Source: Akkermansia sp. | GTDB taxonomy: Bacteria; Verrucomicrobiota; Verrucomicrobiia; Verrucomicrobiales; Akkermansiaceae | Assembly (NCBI GenBank): GCA_017517805.1 | Contig: JAFWYD010000063.1 | Coordinates: 1-64,000, forward strand | DNA: 64,000 nt | Direction of reading: 5' to 3' | In this document: one piece after another, positions 53,501 through 61,522 of the stretch | Layout: the number at the start of each line of letters is the position of its first letter | Numbering within the stretch: position 1 is the first letter of the stretch | The notes under the pieces: generated by a model | The model's database searches: none | Told to the model about the DNA's origin: nothing | The model's input: the letters and a program-made list of their open reading frames with translations, nothing else | Program-made: the position numbers and the translations under genes

Positions 53501-54673
53501 TCAGGAATCAGTAGTTCCTCCCTTGTAGAATTTGTTGATGATGAGCGCCAGGGCTCCATCGCCGGTGACATTGCAGGCGGTGCCGAAATTATCCATGGCG
53601 ATGTAGAGGGCAATCATGAGCGCCTGCTCTTGCTCTCCAAAGCCGAGCATGCTCTGCAATACCCCGAGGGCGGCCATGATGGCTCCACCGGGTACTCCGG
53701 GTGCCGCGACCATGACCACCCCCAGCATGAGGATAAAGCCTGCCAAGGTGCTGAACTCGACCGGAGTACCCTGCATCATCATGATGGCGATGGCGCAGGC
53801 CACTATCTTGAGGGTGCTGCCGGAGAGGTGGATGGTGGCACAGAGCGGGATGACAAAACCCGCTACGTCCTTGTTCACACCGTTGGCGATGGTCTGCCTC
53901 AGGGTGACGGGTATGGTGGCAGCGCTCGACTGGGTGCCAAGCGCGGTGAAATAGGCCGGGAGCATGCGCAGCAGCAGCATGAACGGGTTGCGCTTGTTGA
54001 ACAGGGCCGCCACGCAGTATTGGAAGAGGAGCACCCCGATATGCAGCACAAAGATGACCCCGATGATGCGGATGAAGACGGAGAGGATGGCCGCCGCCTG
54101 GCCGGAGTACGACATATTCAGCGCGATGCCGAAGATGAAGATAGGGAGCAGGGGGATGATGACCCGGGCAATGGTGCGGTAGATGATTTCGCGGAAATCA
54201 TTGAACACGCCGTGCAGGGCAATCCCGCGGACATTGGCCATGCCCAGCCCGAGGATGAAGGCTAGTATCAGAGCGGTCATGACCCCCATGAGCGGGGGAA
54301 TCTCTATGACAAAATAGGCTGCTGCATCATTCCCCCGGGCCAGCGTTGAGGTCAGAGTGCCGGCTTCAATGAGGTCCGGGAACAGCCCCACGCTGGTAAA
54401 GTACGAAGCAAAACCCGAAATCAGGGTGGCTATGTAGGCCAGCGCCGTGGTGGCCAGCAGCATGCGCCCCGCCTTCTTGCCTATATCTGCAATGGCTGGC
54501 GCTACCAGGCCAACGATGAGCAAGGGGATGATGAAGCCCAGAAACTGGCTGAACAAACCGTTGAATGTGGTGAATACGCGGGTGACTTTCAGCGGCAGCA
54601 CTTCACCCAGGAGAAAGCCGAGCACCATGGCGATGATGATGCGCCCCACCAATCCAATCTTGAACTTTTTCAT
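53501..54673 (-). CDS. Dicarboxylate/amino acid:cation symporter (DAACS family)
   Basis: 390 residues with about eight TM helices plus re-entrant hairpins. GTQSSAATIPVTL is HP1, with the Ser-rich tip. PLCATIHLSGSTLK, GVPGGAIM (HP2 region) and NFGTACNVTGDGA (TM8, substrate and sodium residues) match the glutamate/serine/dicarboxylate transporter family (GltP, SstT, DctA). Shorter than GltP. Substrate likely glutamate, aspartate, serine or dicarboxylates; not resolvable. Confidence 0.92.
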   Translation of the reverse strand: MKKFKIGLVGRIIIAMVLGFLLGEVLPLKVTRVFTTFNGLFSQFLGFIIPLLIVGLVAPAIADIGKKAGRMLLATTALAYIATLISGFASYFTSVGLFPDLIEAGTLTSTLARGNDAAAYFVIEIPPLMGVMTALILAFILGLGMANVRGIALHGVFNDFREIIYRTIARVIIPLLPIFIFGIALNMSYSGQAAAILSVFIRIIGVIFVLHIGVLLFQYCVAALFNKRNPFMLLLRMLPAYFTALGTQSSAATIPVTLRQTIANGVNKDVAGFVIPLCATIHLSGSTLKIVACAIAIMMMQGTPVEFSTLAGFILMLGVVMVAAPGVPGGAIMAALGVLQSMLGFGEQEQALMIALYIAMDNFGTACNVTGDGALALIINKFYKGGTTDS

Positions 54674-54682
54674 ACGTTACAT

Positions 54683-54711
54683 ACACTAGCATGCTCATGA
54701 ACTACTTGCAA
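54683..54711 (-). promoter_or_regulatory. Promoter for symporter gene, nearly leaderless
   Basis: Minus strand TTGCAA, 17 bp, TAGTGT, 9 bp to the ATG at 54673; predicted leader about 3 nt. Confidence 0.6.
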
Positions 54712-54798
54712 TGTTTTTTTTGAAGAAAAATGAAACCCGCGGAAGATGAGTGTGGGTTCCGGAGGAATGCCCTGAGCATGGATAACAGTTCTTTGAGA

Positions 54799-54827
54799 TT
54801 GACTTTTTGGGGAAAACGGTATAGAAA
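54799..54827 (+). promoter_or_regulatory. Promoter for lpxR-like gene, nearly leaderless
   Basis: TTGACT, 17 bp, TAGAAA, 9 bp to the ATG at 54837. Confidence 0.6.
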
Positions 54828-54836
54828 AGGCGTGTT

Positions 54837-55805
54837 ATGAGCGCGATTCCATGGATGATTATGGCGGCTGCCGGGGCGGCGATTGACTATGTGGACCCTC
54901 TCCCCAGACTGGAGCCCGGCGAGCAACCCAGGCACCACCTGCGTATGCTGATGGAGAATGATTCCCCCTTCGGCAGCGATTGCAATTATACCCATGGCAC
55001 GCGTATTGACTATGCGCAGAATCTGGCAAAGAACCCGCACCACGCATTCGGGGCGAGCCTGACTCAGAATATCTACACACCTGAGACTCATACGAGGGGG
55101 GCGGTGCCGGGTGAGCATCCCTACGCCGGCTATCTGGCGGTGGGTGTCGCGCACATGTTCATCGGCGAAACCATCGGCAGCAGTATCGAGTTCCAGATCG
55201 GTGCCACCGGTAAGTATTCCTTCGCGGAGGACAGCCAGGACCTCATTCACAAGGGGTTCGGTCTGGATCGCTGGGAAGGCTGGCACGACCAGATTCCCTT
55301 TGAGATGACGTTCCAGCTCACGGCTCGGCAGGATTACCGCCTGGCCTGGCTGGAGACTACGACGGCCAGTGGTTTGCAGACAGATGCCACGCTGTTTACC
55401 CGCGAGGAACTGGGCACTGTTTCCGTGGCGGCCGAAACGGGTGTCTATTTCCGCTTTGGCCGGAATCTGCCCCCTGCTATGCAGGTGAACGGGAACCACG
55501 CTGCCACGTTTGGTGTGGGACTCATCCGCAAGCCCGATTATGATCCCGAAACCATGTCCTGGTACCTGCTGGCTGGTGGTTCGGTGCGTTATGTGGCGCA
55601 TGATTTGTTCATCGAGGGCGGTGTGTTCCACGACTATGATTTTGGCTGCAGCCGCGAACCTTGGGTGGGCGAGGCCACGGTGGGCTTCGGGGTGCGCCGC
55701 AAAGGTGTGGATTACTACGCCGGGGTGGTGACCCGTACCCCGAATTTCCACGCGCAGGTCGATGATACATTCTTTGCAACCTTCAATATCGCCTTCCACT
55801 GGTAA
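54837..55805 (+). CDS. lpxR: LpxR-like outer-membrane lipid A deacylase
   Basis: 322 residues of the LpxR family (DUF2219), a 12-stranded outer-membrane barrel that removes the 3'-acyloxyacyl chain of lipid A. The motif MENDSPFGSDCNYTHG gives the Asn41-Asp42 pair, and GKYSFAEDSQDLIHKGFG with GWHDQIPFE supplies the catalytic His (His138) and calcium-site Glu seen in Salmonella LpxR. The C-terminus ends in Trp after alternating residues, as outer-membrane barrels often do. The N-terminal export signal is weak (MSAIPWMIMAAAGAA). Removing acyl chains would lower TLR4 stimulation, relevant for a gut commensal. Expression is from a near-leaderless promoter. Confidence 0.85.
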   Translation: MSAIPWMIMAAAGAAIDYVDPLPRLEPGEQPRHHLRMLMENDSPFGSDCNYTHGTRIDYAQNLAKNPHHAFGASLTQNIYTPETHTRGAVPGEHPYAGYLAVGVAHMFIGETIGSSIEFQIGATGKYSFAEDSQDLIHKGFGLDRWEGWHDQIPFEMTFQLTARQDYRLAWLETTTASGLQTDATLFTREELGTVSVAAETGVYFRFGRNLPPAMQVNGNHAATFGVGLIRKPDYDPETMSWYLLAGGSVRYVAHDLFIEGGVFHDYDFGCSREPWVGEATVGFGVRRKGVDYYAGVVTRTPNFHAQVDDTFFATFNIAFHW

Positions 55806-55817
55806 ATCTCATCCTTA

Positions 55818-56882
55818 ATGCCAGCCTTGTTGAAATTAGGACTGATGGCGCTGGGGGCTGCCTGTATCCTGCTGCTGGCCGGTGGGTTTCCCCTGGCTGG
55901 TGCTCCCGCTGTGTATAGCAGCGGGGCCATGTGGCTGCTGGGCGGGCTGGTGGTGCTTTTGTGCATCTGGGGGGGCTGGCGCCTGGCCACCGGGCGGCGT
56001 GTGCAGTTGATAGCCGGCCTTGTTTTCCTCTTTTTCACGGTTACAGGTGCTGTGATGCTGGCTGAGTATGGCGCTAAGGCGGTGGAGTATGCCGGTATCG
56101 GCGGGCCGATGTGGGCCGGAGCTGTGGGGATGGGTTGTGTGGCACTCACCGGGGTGGTCTTCATGGCTGTTTTCGGCTTTCTTTGCTACCGGGTGATGAA
56201 TGTCCGTGTGCTTTGGCTGGCGGGGCTGCATTGGGCGGTGGCCTTGCTGGGCTGCGGGGCTGTGGCAGATGCCTTGTATGAAATCCGAGTTCCGGTCAGC
56301 CTGCCTGCAGATGCTGCTACCGAGCTGAGCGAATTGAAAACGCCTGAGGGGAAGGTGCTCCCTCTCGGGTTCCGCCTCCGGGTGGATGATTTTGTGGTGA
56401 AGTATTATGATGATGCTACGTATGCGATGTATACCTTCGAAAACGGTCGCCCTGGTGCGGTGCAGTCTGTCGGGCGCAGCGGGGATACGCTGCACCTGGG
56501 GAGTGAAAACTGGCCAGTCAGCGCGCTGAAAAGCACACCCGGCATGCCGCATCCCTTCCTGATGCTCCCTGGCACACCCGCACGCGTCCTGGTGCAGAAT
56601 CCGCCCACGGTGCGCGATTACTGCGCTCATGTGGTCGCGTTTACCGACCACCGCGGCCGCCCGGAAACCCACAAGGCAGAGCTGCGGGTCAATGCTCCCT
56701 TTGCCTGCAAGGACTGGCGCTTTTCCCTTTCATCCTACCGCCAGGAAGCCGGTGGGCGCACCCTGGTGCTTCTGCAGGCGCGCCGGGCTCCGGGGCGTTT
56801 TACCGCCCTTTGCGGCATGGTCGGCATCATCATTTGCACCGCTGCCTGGTGCTGGTGGAGAAAGGAGGATACCCTGGCATGA
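55818..56882 (+). CDS. resB: ResB-like cytochrome c biogenesis protein (system II)
   Basis: 354 residues: about four N-terminal TM segments, a periplasmic domain (about 155-335) and one C-terminal TM segment. The ResB-like part ELRVNAPFACKDWRFSLSSYRQ corresponds to the family's VNxPxxxxGxxFYQSSY. Pairing with the next gene, ccsA (ATGA overlap), supports the call: ResB and CcsA together move heme out and attach it to apocytochromes. Sequence similarity is moderate. Confidence 0.8.
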   Translation: MPALLKLGLMALGAACILLLAGGFPLAGAPAVYSSGAMWLLGGLVVLLCIWGGWRLATGRRVQLIAGLVFLFFTVTGAVMLAEYGAKAVEYAGIGGPMWAGAVGMGCVALTGVVFMAVFGFLCYRVMNVRVLWLAGLHWAVALLGCGAVADALYEIRVPVSLPADAATELSELKTPEGKVLPLGFRLRVDDFVVKYYDDATYAMYTFENGRPGAVQSVGRSGDTLHLGSENWPVSALKSTPGMPHPFLMLPGTPARVLVQNPPTVRDYCAHVVAFTDHRGRPETHKAELRVNAPFACKDWRFSLSSYRQEAGGRTLVLLQARRAPGRFTALCGMVGIIICTAAWCWWRKEDTLA

Positions 56883-57631
56883 CGACCCTTGTTTACATCC
56901 TGACTATTTTTGCCCTGTTGCTTTGCTGTGGCAGTACTCTCTGTGGTTTTCTGGGACGCGGGGATGACTGCCGCCGCGCATTTACTGCTGCGTGGGTGGC
57001 GGCATGGTGCCTTTTCGCCGCCGACTGGTGGCTGGCTCAGGCTCCCCCCTTCGGCAATATGCGGCATGTGCTGGCTTTTTTTCCGCTGGTCATGGCTCCG
57101 GCTGATTTTTTTCTGCGCCGTTTCCGCCGGTTGGAACTGACCGCATGGCTGGCGGCGGCTTCGGCCATCGCCTTGTTGGGGGCTCTGTGCATGCCGCTGC
57201 AGGCGGCATGGCGTCAGATGCCCGCGCTGCAATCCCCATGGTTTGTGCCGCATGTGACGGCGTATGTTGTGTCGTATGGGCTTATGACGGTCGCAGCATT
57301 GCTCGCCCTTGCTTCATACCGCAGCGAAACCCGCTTGCACGAAGCAGGGGCAGTGGTGCACCTGGCCCTGCCGTTCATGACCTTTGGGTTGTGGAGCGGC
57401 GCGCTCTGGGCTGATGCCGCCTGGGGTGGCTATTGGGCCTGGGATATCAAGGAGGTCTGGTCGCTCATCTCCTGGTGCATTTACCTCATCTACCTGCACG
57501 TGGAGCGTTATCCGGCTTTTGCTGGCTGGCGGCGCCCCCTGCTGCTCCTCGGATTCGCTGCGGTGGTGGTCACTTTCCTGGTGGTCAACTTGCTGCCGCG
57601 TATTGAATCCCTGCATAGCTACGCACAGTAA
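56879..57631 (+). CDS. ccsA: CcsA/ResC-like heme handling protein (system II)
   Basis: 250 residues from the ATG that overlaps the resB stop; earlier starts would overlap resB by 70 bp. Six to eight TM helices, the tryptophan-rich WWD motif (AWGGYWAWDIKEVWSLISW) that binds external heme, and conserved His residues in PHVTAYVVSYG and HLALPFMTFG. Completes the two-gene cytochrome c synthetase with resB. Ends just before a bidirectional terminator. Confidence 0.9.
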   Translation: MTTLVYILTIFALLLCCGSTLCGFLGRGDDCRRAFTAAWVAAWCLFAADWWLAQAPPFGNMRHVLAFFPLVMAPADFFLRRFRRLELTAWLAAASAIALLGALCMPLQAAWRQMPALQSPWFVPHVTAYVVSYGLMTVAALLALASYRSETRLHEAGAVVHLALPFMTFGLWSGALWADAAWGGYWAWDIKEVWSLISWCIYLIYLHVERYPAFAGWRRPLLLLGFAAVVVTFLVVNLLPRIESLHSYAQ

Positions 57632-57637
57632 AAAAAT

Positions 57638-57665
57638 CACAGCCGGCGTGATGGCACCGGCTGTG
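57638..57665. terminator. Bidirectional terminator between ccsA and the M48 gene
   Basis: 9-bp stem CACAGCCGG / CCGGCTGTG with a 10-nt loop; A7 on the left and A6 on the right, so each strand has a U-run, stronger toward the M48 gene side. Confidence 0.8.
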
Positions 57666-57694
57666 GACGAAAAAAACTCAGGCTGCCAACGGTA

Positions 57695-58486
57695 TCAGAG
57701 CGCCATGCCGTAGCCTCTCTTCGTGATCGCTTTTGCATAGGCCGCCCGTGCTTCAGGCAGGTTGTTGCGCATGGCCTGGATACGGTCCCCGTCGCGCGGG
57801 TGCGTGCTCATCAGACCATTGAGCAGGGATTCATTCTGGCCGCCGTTGGTGAAGCGGCTCCAGAACTCAATAGCTGCGTTCGGATTATACCCGGCTTTTG
57901 CCATGAGAATCATGCCGATCTTATCAGCCTCATACTCGTTGCTGCGGCTGAAAGGAAGGATGACCCCCAACTGGGTGGCTTTCTGGTAGATATCGGTAGC
58001 GCTTTTACCTTTCTTGGCAACAGCCACCGAACCAAACTTCTGCAAGGTACCCCACGAGGTGCGCTCACCACCGTGGCGGGCCACGGCGTGGGCGATTTCG
58101 TGCGCAACCACAAAGGCAAGCTCTGCTTCGTTGTTCATCAGGTCAATCAGACCGGAATAGACAGCAACCTTCCCGCCGGGCAGGCAGAAGGCATTCTGCT
58201 CAGCGGATTGGAACACCGTGTACTCCCAGTCGTACCCTGTGTATTCCGTTGCTTTGATGATAGCTGTGGCGCAGCTTGTCAGGGCGGCGTTGTACCTGCT
58301 GTTGGTGGAGCGGGGGTACTTCTTCTTGTATTCGGTGAAGGCTGCAAGGCCAGTCGCCTTCTCATTGGCAAGCGAGGTGAGAATGAATTGTGATCGACCG
58401 GTAATCGGTACAGTCCGGCAGCTGGCAAGGATACTGAAAGTCGCAATTGCCAGACACCCGAGTGTGAGATGAAGTTTCTTGGTCAC
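57695..58486 (-). CDS. M48 family zinc metallopeptidase, lipoprotein
   Basis: 263 residues from the GTG at 58486. Lipoprotein signal TKKLHLTLGCLAIATFSILASC with Cys23. The zinc motif HEIAH (His129, Glu130, His133) and third ligand Glu184 in SNEYEADKIG are present. The Loip/BepA-like core includes NAFCLPGGKVAVYSGL and GLMSTHPRDGDRI, as in HtpX/Oma1-like outer-membrane quality-control proteases. The promoter 58518-58546 places transcription start near 58511, so the TTG at 58546 (inside the -35 box) cannot be used. Confidence 0.92.
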   Translation of the reverse strand: MTKKLHLTLGCLAIATFSILASCRTVPITGRSQFILTSLANEKATGLAAFTEYKKKYPRSTNSRYNAALTSCATAIIKATEYTGYDWEYTVFQSAEQNAFCLPGGKVAVYSGLIDLMNNEAELAFVVAHEIAHAVARHGGERTSWGTLQKFGSVAVAKKGKSATDIYQKATQLGVILPFSRSNEYEADKIGMILMAKAGYNPNAAIEFWSRFTNGGQNESLLNGLMSTHPRDGDRIQAMRNNLPEARAAYAKAITKRGYGMAL

Positions 58487-58517
58487 GGGATGGTGCTGTG
58501 GTTGTGTTTGCACCCCT

Positions 58518-58546
58518 ATTCTATGAATATCACTAGCTGCTTGCAA
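58518..58546 (-). promoter_or_regulatory. Promoter for M48 peptidase gene
   Basis: Minus strand TTGCAA, 17 bp, TAGAAT; leader about 24 nt to the GTG. Confidence 0.7.
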
Positions 58547-58600
58547 GGAAATAATTCACATGCAGGGCAGATTGGCTCAGAAAAGGGTGTGGCATCTGTG

Positions 58601-59140
58601 TCAGGAAAGTGCCAGAAGATGCTCCCGGAGCCGCTGGGCGTGCACACGGGACTTTTCTGCAATTTCTGCCAGCAGGGCAGGGTCGTTGCGCATCTGGTAG
58701 GAAACTCCACCCGTGCCTACGCTTCCGCCCCACTCCATGCCGGTGAACCCGCAGGTAGCCCGCAGATTGGCAAAGAAGGGCTCCCAGTCCAGGGCTTCTG
58801 CCGGCGCTCCCGTTGTGTAAGAAATCACCAGAACCTTACCGCGCAGCTTATCCCCGCTGCTACCATGTGAAAAGCCGTGCAGAAAGGTTTCTTCCATCCA
58901 CCGGTGCAGCAGAGAAGGCATCGAGAACCAGTACACGGGGAATTGCAGCACCACGATATCTGCCCAGAGCAGCTTTTCCTGCTCTGCCTTCGCATCGATG
59001 TGGAAATCCGGGTACAAGCGGTCCAGGTAGACGACCCGGCTTTCCGGCATCTGGCTTTCGAGTTGCTCCAGGATGGTCTTGTTTGCCACAGAGTCATTGC
59101 TGGTGTTGGTGTGTCCGGAGATGATGAGGATGTTCTTCAT
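58601..59140 (-). CDS. NAD(P)H-dependent flavodoxin-fold oxidoreductase
   Basis: 179 residues of the NAD(P)H:quinone reductase family (KefF/MdaB/YwrO-like). N-terminal ILIISGHTNTSNDSVANK (FMN phosphate loop), VVLQFPVYWFSMPSLLHRWMEE in parts (FMN ring and dimer region), and VISYTTGAP. Probably reduces quinones or electrophiles by two electrons. No potassium efflux gene is next to it, so the KefF role is unsupported. Confidence 0.88.
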   Translation of the reverse strand: MKNILIISGHTNTSNDSVANKTILEQLESQMPESRVVYLDRLYPDFHIDAKAEQEKLLWADIVVLQFPVYWFSMPSLLHRWMEETFLHGFSHGSSGDKLRGKVLVISYTTGAPAEALDWEPFFANLRATCGFTGMEWGGSVGTGGVSYQMRNDPALLAEIAEKSRVHAQRLREHLLALS

Positions 59141-59173
59141 GGCTGTGAATACTTCGGGTGAAACTGCCTTTTC

Positions 59174-59201
59174 ATTATAGCGGACTGCACTCCCGATTCA
59201 A
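59174..59201 (-). promoter_or_regulatory. Promoter for oxidoreductase gene
   Basis: Minus strand TTGAAT, 16 bp, TATAAT; leader about 27 nt. Confidence 0.65.
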
Positions 59202-59211
59202 GCTTTTTTAG

Positions 59212-59257
59212 AAATGTTGTAAAATTTATTCTCTTGCTGCTTATAAATGTTGTAAAA
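59212..59257. repeat. Two direct repeats AAATGTTGTAAAA
   Basis: 13-bp identical copies at 59212-59224 and 59245-59257, start-to-start 33 bp (three helical turns). They sit in the AT-rich gap between the divergent oxidoreductase and DUF4177-like genes, so they could be a regulator site for either. No regulator is adjacent. Confidence 0.6.
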
Positions 59258-59314
59258 CATGCTTGCAGCAACACACCTGAATCGGTAGCATAGGGGAGCC
59301 CTACCTCATACCCC

Positions 59315-59815
59315 ATGATGAATACCTACTTTGTGTTAGACCCCGCCACCAACGCCTGGAGCCGGCAGCATCGCACGCTCAAGGAGATTATGACCACCCC
59401 TGGCATGACCAGCTCTCATCTGCTGGCCGATGCCAGGACCCGGAAGACGCTGACGGTAGCCCAGGCTCTGAATGCAAGCCAGAAAACAACCCTGAAAACG
59501 CCTCGGAAACCACTTCTCAAGGTGCCGGTGGTGCACGCTGCTTCTCCGAAGCCAACCAGTCTTGCACACCCTCTGGAAGCTCCGGGCAGTAGGAGGAAAC
59601 GCACTCGCTGTGAGTACAAAGTGCTGGGATTGAAGGATGAATGTCTGAATTCTCCCTGCGATGCCTCCACGCTGGAGTTGCTGCTCAACACCTATGCCCA
59701 GCGTGGCTGGAAGCTACTCAGTTGTTTCCCGTCAGGTACAGCCCCGGAGTCTTCTCCTGCGTTGAATCATTTGCTGCTCGTGTTTGAACGCAGGATTGCC
59801 GCCGTCCCCTTCTGA
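59315..59815 (+). CDS. DUF4177-like domain protein, hypothetical
   Basis: 166 residues in three parts: an N-terminal about 50-residue segment (NTYFVLDPATNAWSRQHRTL...), loosely GYF_2-like; a basic Pro/Lys-rich linker; and a C-terminal domain EYKVLGLKDE...LELLLNTYAQRGWKLLSCFPSG...HLLLVFER matching DUF4177 (YxVxxL...LNxxGxxGWxLV...xxxLxFER). DUF4177 has no known activity. Two adjacent ATGs at 59315 and 59318. The 147-bp gap after it holds no recognised feature besides the next gene's ribosome site. Confidence 0.65.
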   Translation: MMNTYFVLDPATNAWSRQHRTLKEIMTTPGMTSSHLLADARTRKTLTVAQALNASQKTTLKTPRKPLLKVPVVHAASPKPTSLAHPLEAPGSRRKRTRCEYKVLGLKDECLNSPCDASTLELLLNTYAQRGWKLLSCFPSGTAPESSPALNHLLLVFERRIAAVPF

Positions 59816-59950
59816 TGCGGCCCTTCCGTGGGCCTCCCCTGGTGCAGATCTCTCATCCTGTCAGTTCTTGCTTACTGTCCTGTTGCAAAAAAAGCATTTT
59901 CTGCACTTTTTTGTTGCGGATGCGGGGCAGGAATGAGTTAATATAGGCAA

Positions 59951-59962
59951 GGAGAGATATTG
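59951..59962 (+). promoter_or_regulatory. Shine-Dalgarno site deciding the ankyrin gene start
   Basis: AAGGAGAG ends 6 bp before the ATG at 59963, favouring it over the TTG one codon upstream. Good Shine-Dalgarno sequences are rare in this window. Confidence 0.6.
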
Positions 59963-61522
59963 ATGAAGACAATAAACAATTATTTCATCAAGTGTTTTGC
60001 AATACTGGCACTAGCGATGCCATGCGCTGCTGCTGCCGCTGAGCCGCAGCAGCGGGTGGCCGCATCATCGGCTGCATCAGTTGCAGGATTAGATGCGGCG
60101 TTTCATGAGGCTGTGCTCAAGAGTTTTTACGCGTTCCGTCATGATGATGCCGCCCTGCGGGAATTGTTGCAGAAAGGGGCAGATGTGAATGCGGTGGATG
60201 CCGATGGCAACAATGCGCTGATGCGCCTCATCATCGCTGCTGATGGGCACAACGAGCACAGTATCCGAAAAGAGCTTTTTGCGTTTCTGCGCGATGCAGG
60301 GATTGACTTGCATGCCCGCAATAAAGCCGGGTTGAATGCCGCGGAGTTGAACTGCAGCCTGTATTGGCCATACGATTTCCTGACTCAGGAATTTGAAAAA
60401 GCCGGCGTTCGGATAAGCCCGGGAGCCCGCCTGGCCGCCGCTGCAGCAGTTAGCAACGTGGCAGAGGTGGAGCGTCTGCTGCAGCAGAAGGCAGATCCGA
60501 ACTTCAACCACGCCTGCGCCCTGACCAAGTGCATGGGAATCATCACAGACGGACCGAAAAAGAACGAGCTTATCATTGCTGCCTTGCTGCTGCAGGCCGG
60601 GGCAGACCCGAATTTGGGAGGCCCCGAGCTGATGTTTCGTGCGGTGCACAGCGATTTTTCAGAGCAGATGGTGCCTCTGCTCTTGCAACATGGGTTTCGC
60701 GTGCGGGATGCCGATGCGAAAACAAGCAGCCGGTGGCTGCAGCATTTGCTGGTGCATCGGAGCCCGGCCAAGGTCGAGACGGCAAATCTGCTCATCTGCC
60801 ACGGCGCATCGCTGAATGATGAAACGTGGTATACTCCCTATTTCTGCCATCTTGTCTCGAAGAACGAAGGCTTTTTCCAGGTCAGGCAGCTTGCCCGCCA
60901 TTTGATTGAGCTGGGGCTGGATGCATCCCGCAAGGATAAAGACGGAAAAACAGCTTTTATGCTGGCGCGGGAAAAGAAGCTCCCCTTTGGTATTCTGCAG
61001 ATTCTGGAGAATCCTGGCTCGGTGCAGGTGGAGCGTCAGCAAAAGGCTCAGATTGCGGACGAGTCCGGGCGCACACAGCTGATGCTGGCCATGGCAGACC
61101 CGCACCAACCAGCCATCGAGGTGTACAAATGGCTCCGCTCCGGGGCAGATGTGCACGCTCGCGATGCACAGGGACGCACTGCCCTTTTCTATATCAACTC
61201 CTTCTGCCCGCAGAAAGACCTGAAAGCGAAGCTACTCATCGAAGCCGGGGCAGATGTGAGCGCCCGCGATGTCCATGGACTCACCCCGCTGCTGGCGTTG
61301 CCGTATGTGCATGACCTCAAGGTACCTCAGCAGCGCTCCTGCGCCCCTGTCATTCGCTTGTTGGCAGAGGCTGGTGCCGATCTGAATGCCTGCGACCGCG
61401 CTGGCTTCACCCGTCTGGAGCAGATGCTGCGCCGCGGTGACCTGAGCCCTGCAGATTCGGAATGCGTGCTGCTGCTCCAACGTCTCGGTTGCAGGCTTCG
61501 CCCCGAATGCCTGAAAAAATGA
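59963..61522 (+). CDS. Exported ankyrin-repeat protein
   Basis: 519 residues, signal peptide (KTINNYFIKCFAILALAMPCAAAAA), then ankyrin units through most of the length: DDAALRELLQKGADVNAVDADGNNALMRLI, NVAEVERLLQQKADPNF, AALLLQAGADPNLGGPELM, KDGKTAFMLAREKKLP, SGRTQLMLAMADP, AYKWLRSGADVHARDAQGRTALFYIN-type and AKLLIEAGADVSARDVHGLTPLLAL. A periplasmic or surface protein-binding scaffold is likely. Its stop overlaps the ATG of the next, broken membrane-protein gene (ATGA), so they were meant to be co-translated. Confidence 0.82.
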   Translation: MKTINNYFIKCFAILALAMPCAAAAAEPQQRVAASSAASVAGLDAAFHEAVLKSFYAFRHDDAALRELLQKGADVNAVDADGNNALMRLIIAADGHNEHSIRKELFAFLRDAGIDLHARNKAGLNAAELNCSLYWPYDFLTQEFEKAGVRISPGARLAAAAAVSNVAEVERLLQQKADPNFNHACALTKCMGIITDGPKKNELIIAALLLQAGADPNLGGPELMFRAVHSDFSEQMVPLLLQHGFRVRDADAKTSSRWLQHLLVHRSPAKVETANLLICHGASLNDETWYTPYFCHLVSKNEGFFQVRQLARHLIELGLDASRKDKDGKTAFMLAREKKLPFGILQILENPGSVQVERQQKAQIADESGRTQLMLAMADPHQPAIEVYKWLRSGADVHARDAQGRTALFYINSFCPQKDLKAKLLIEAGADVSARDVHGLTPLLALPYVHDLKVPQQRSCAPVIRLLAEAGADLNACDRAGFTRLEQMLRRGDLSPADSECVLLLQRLGCRLRPECLKK

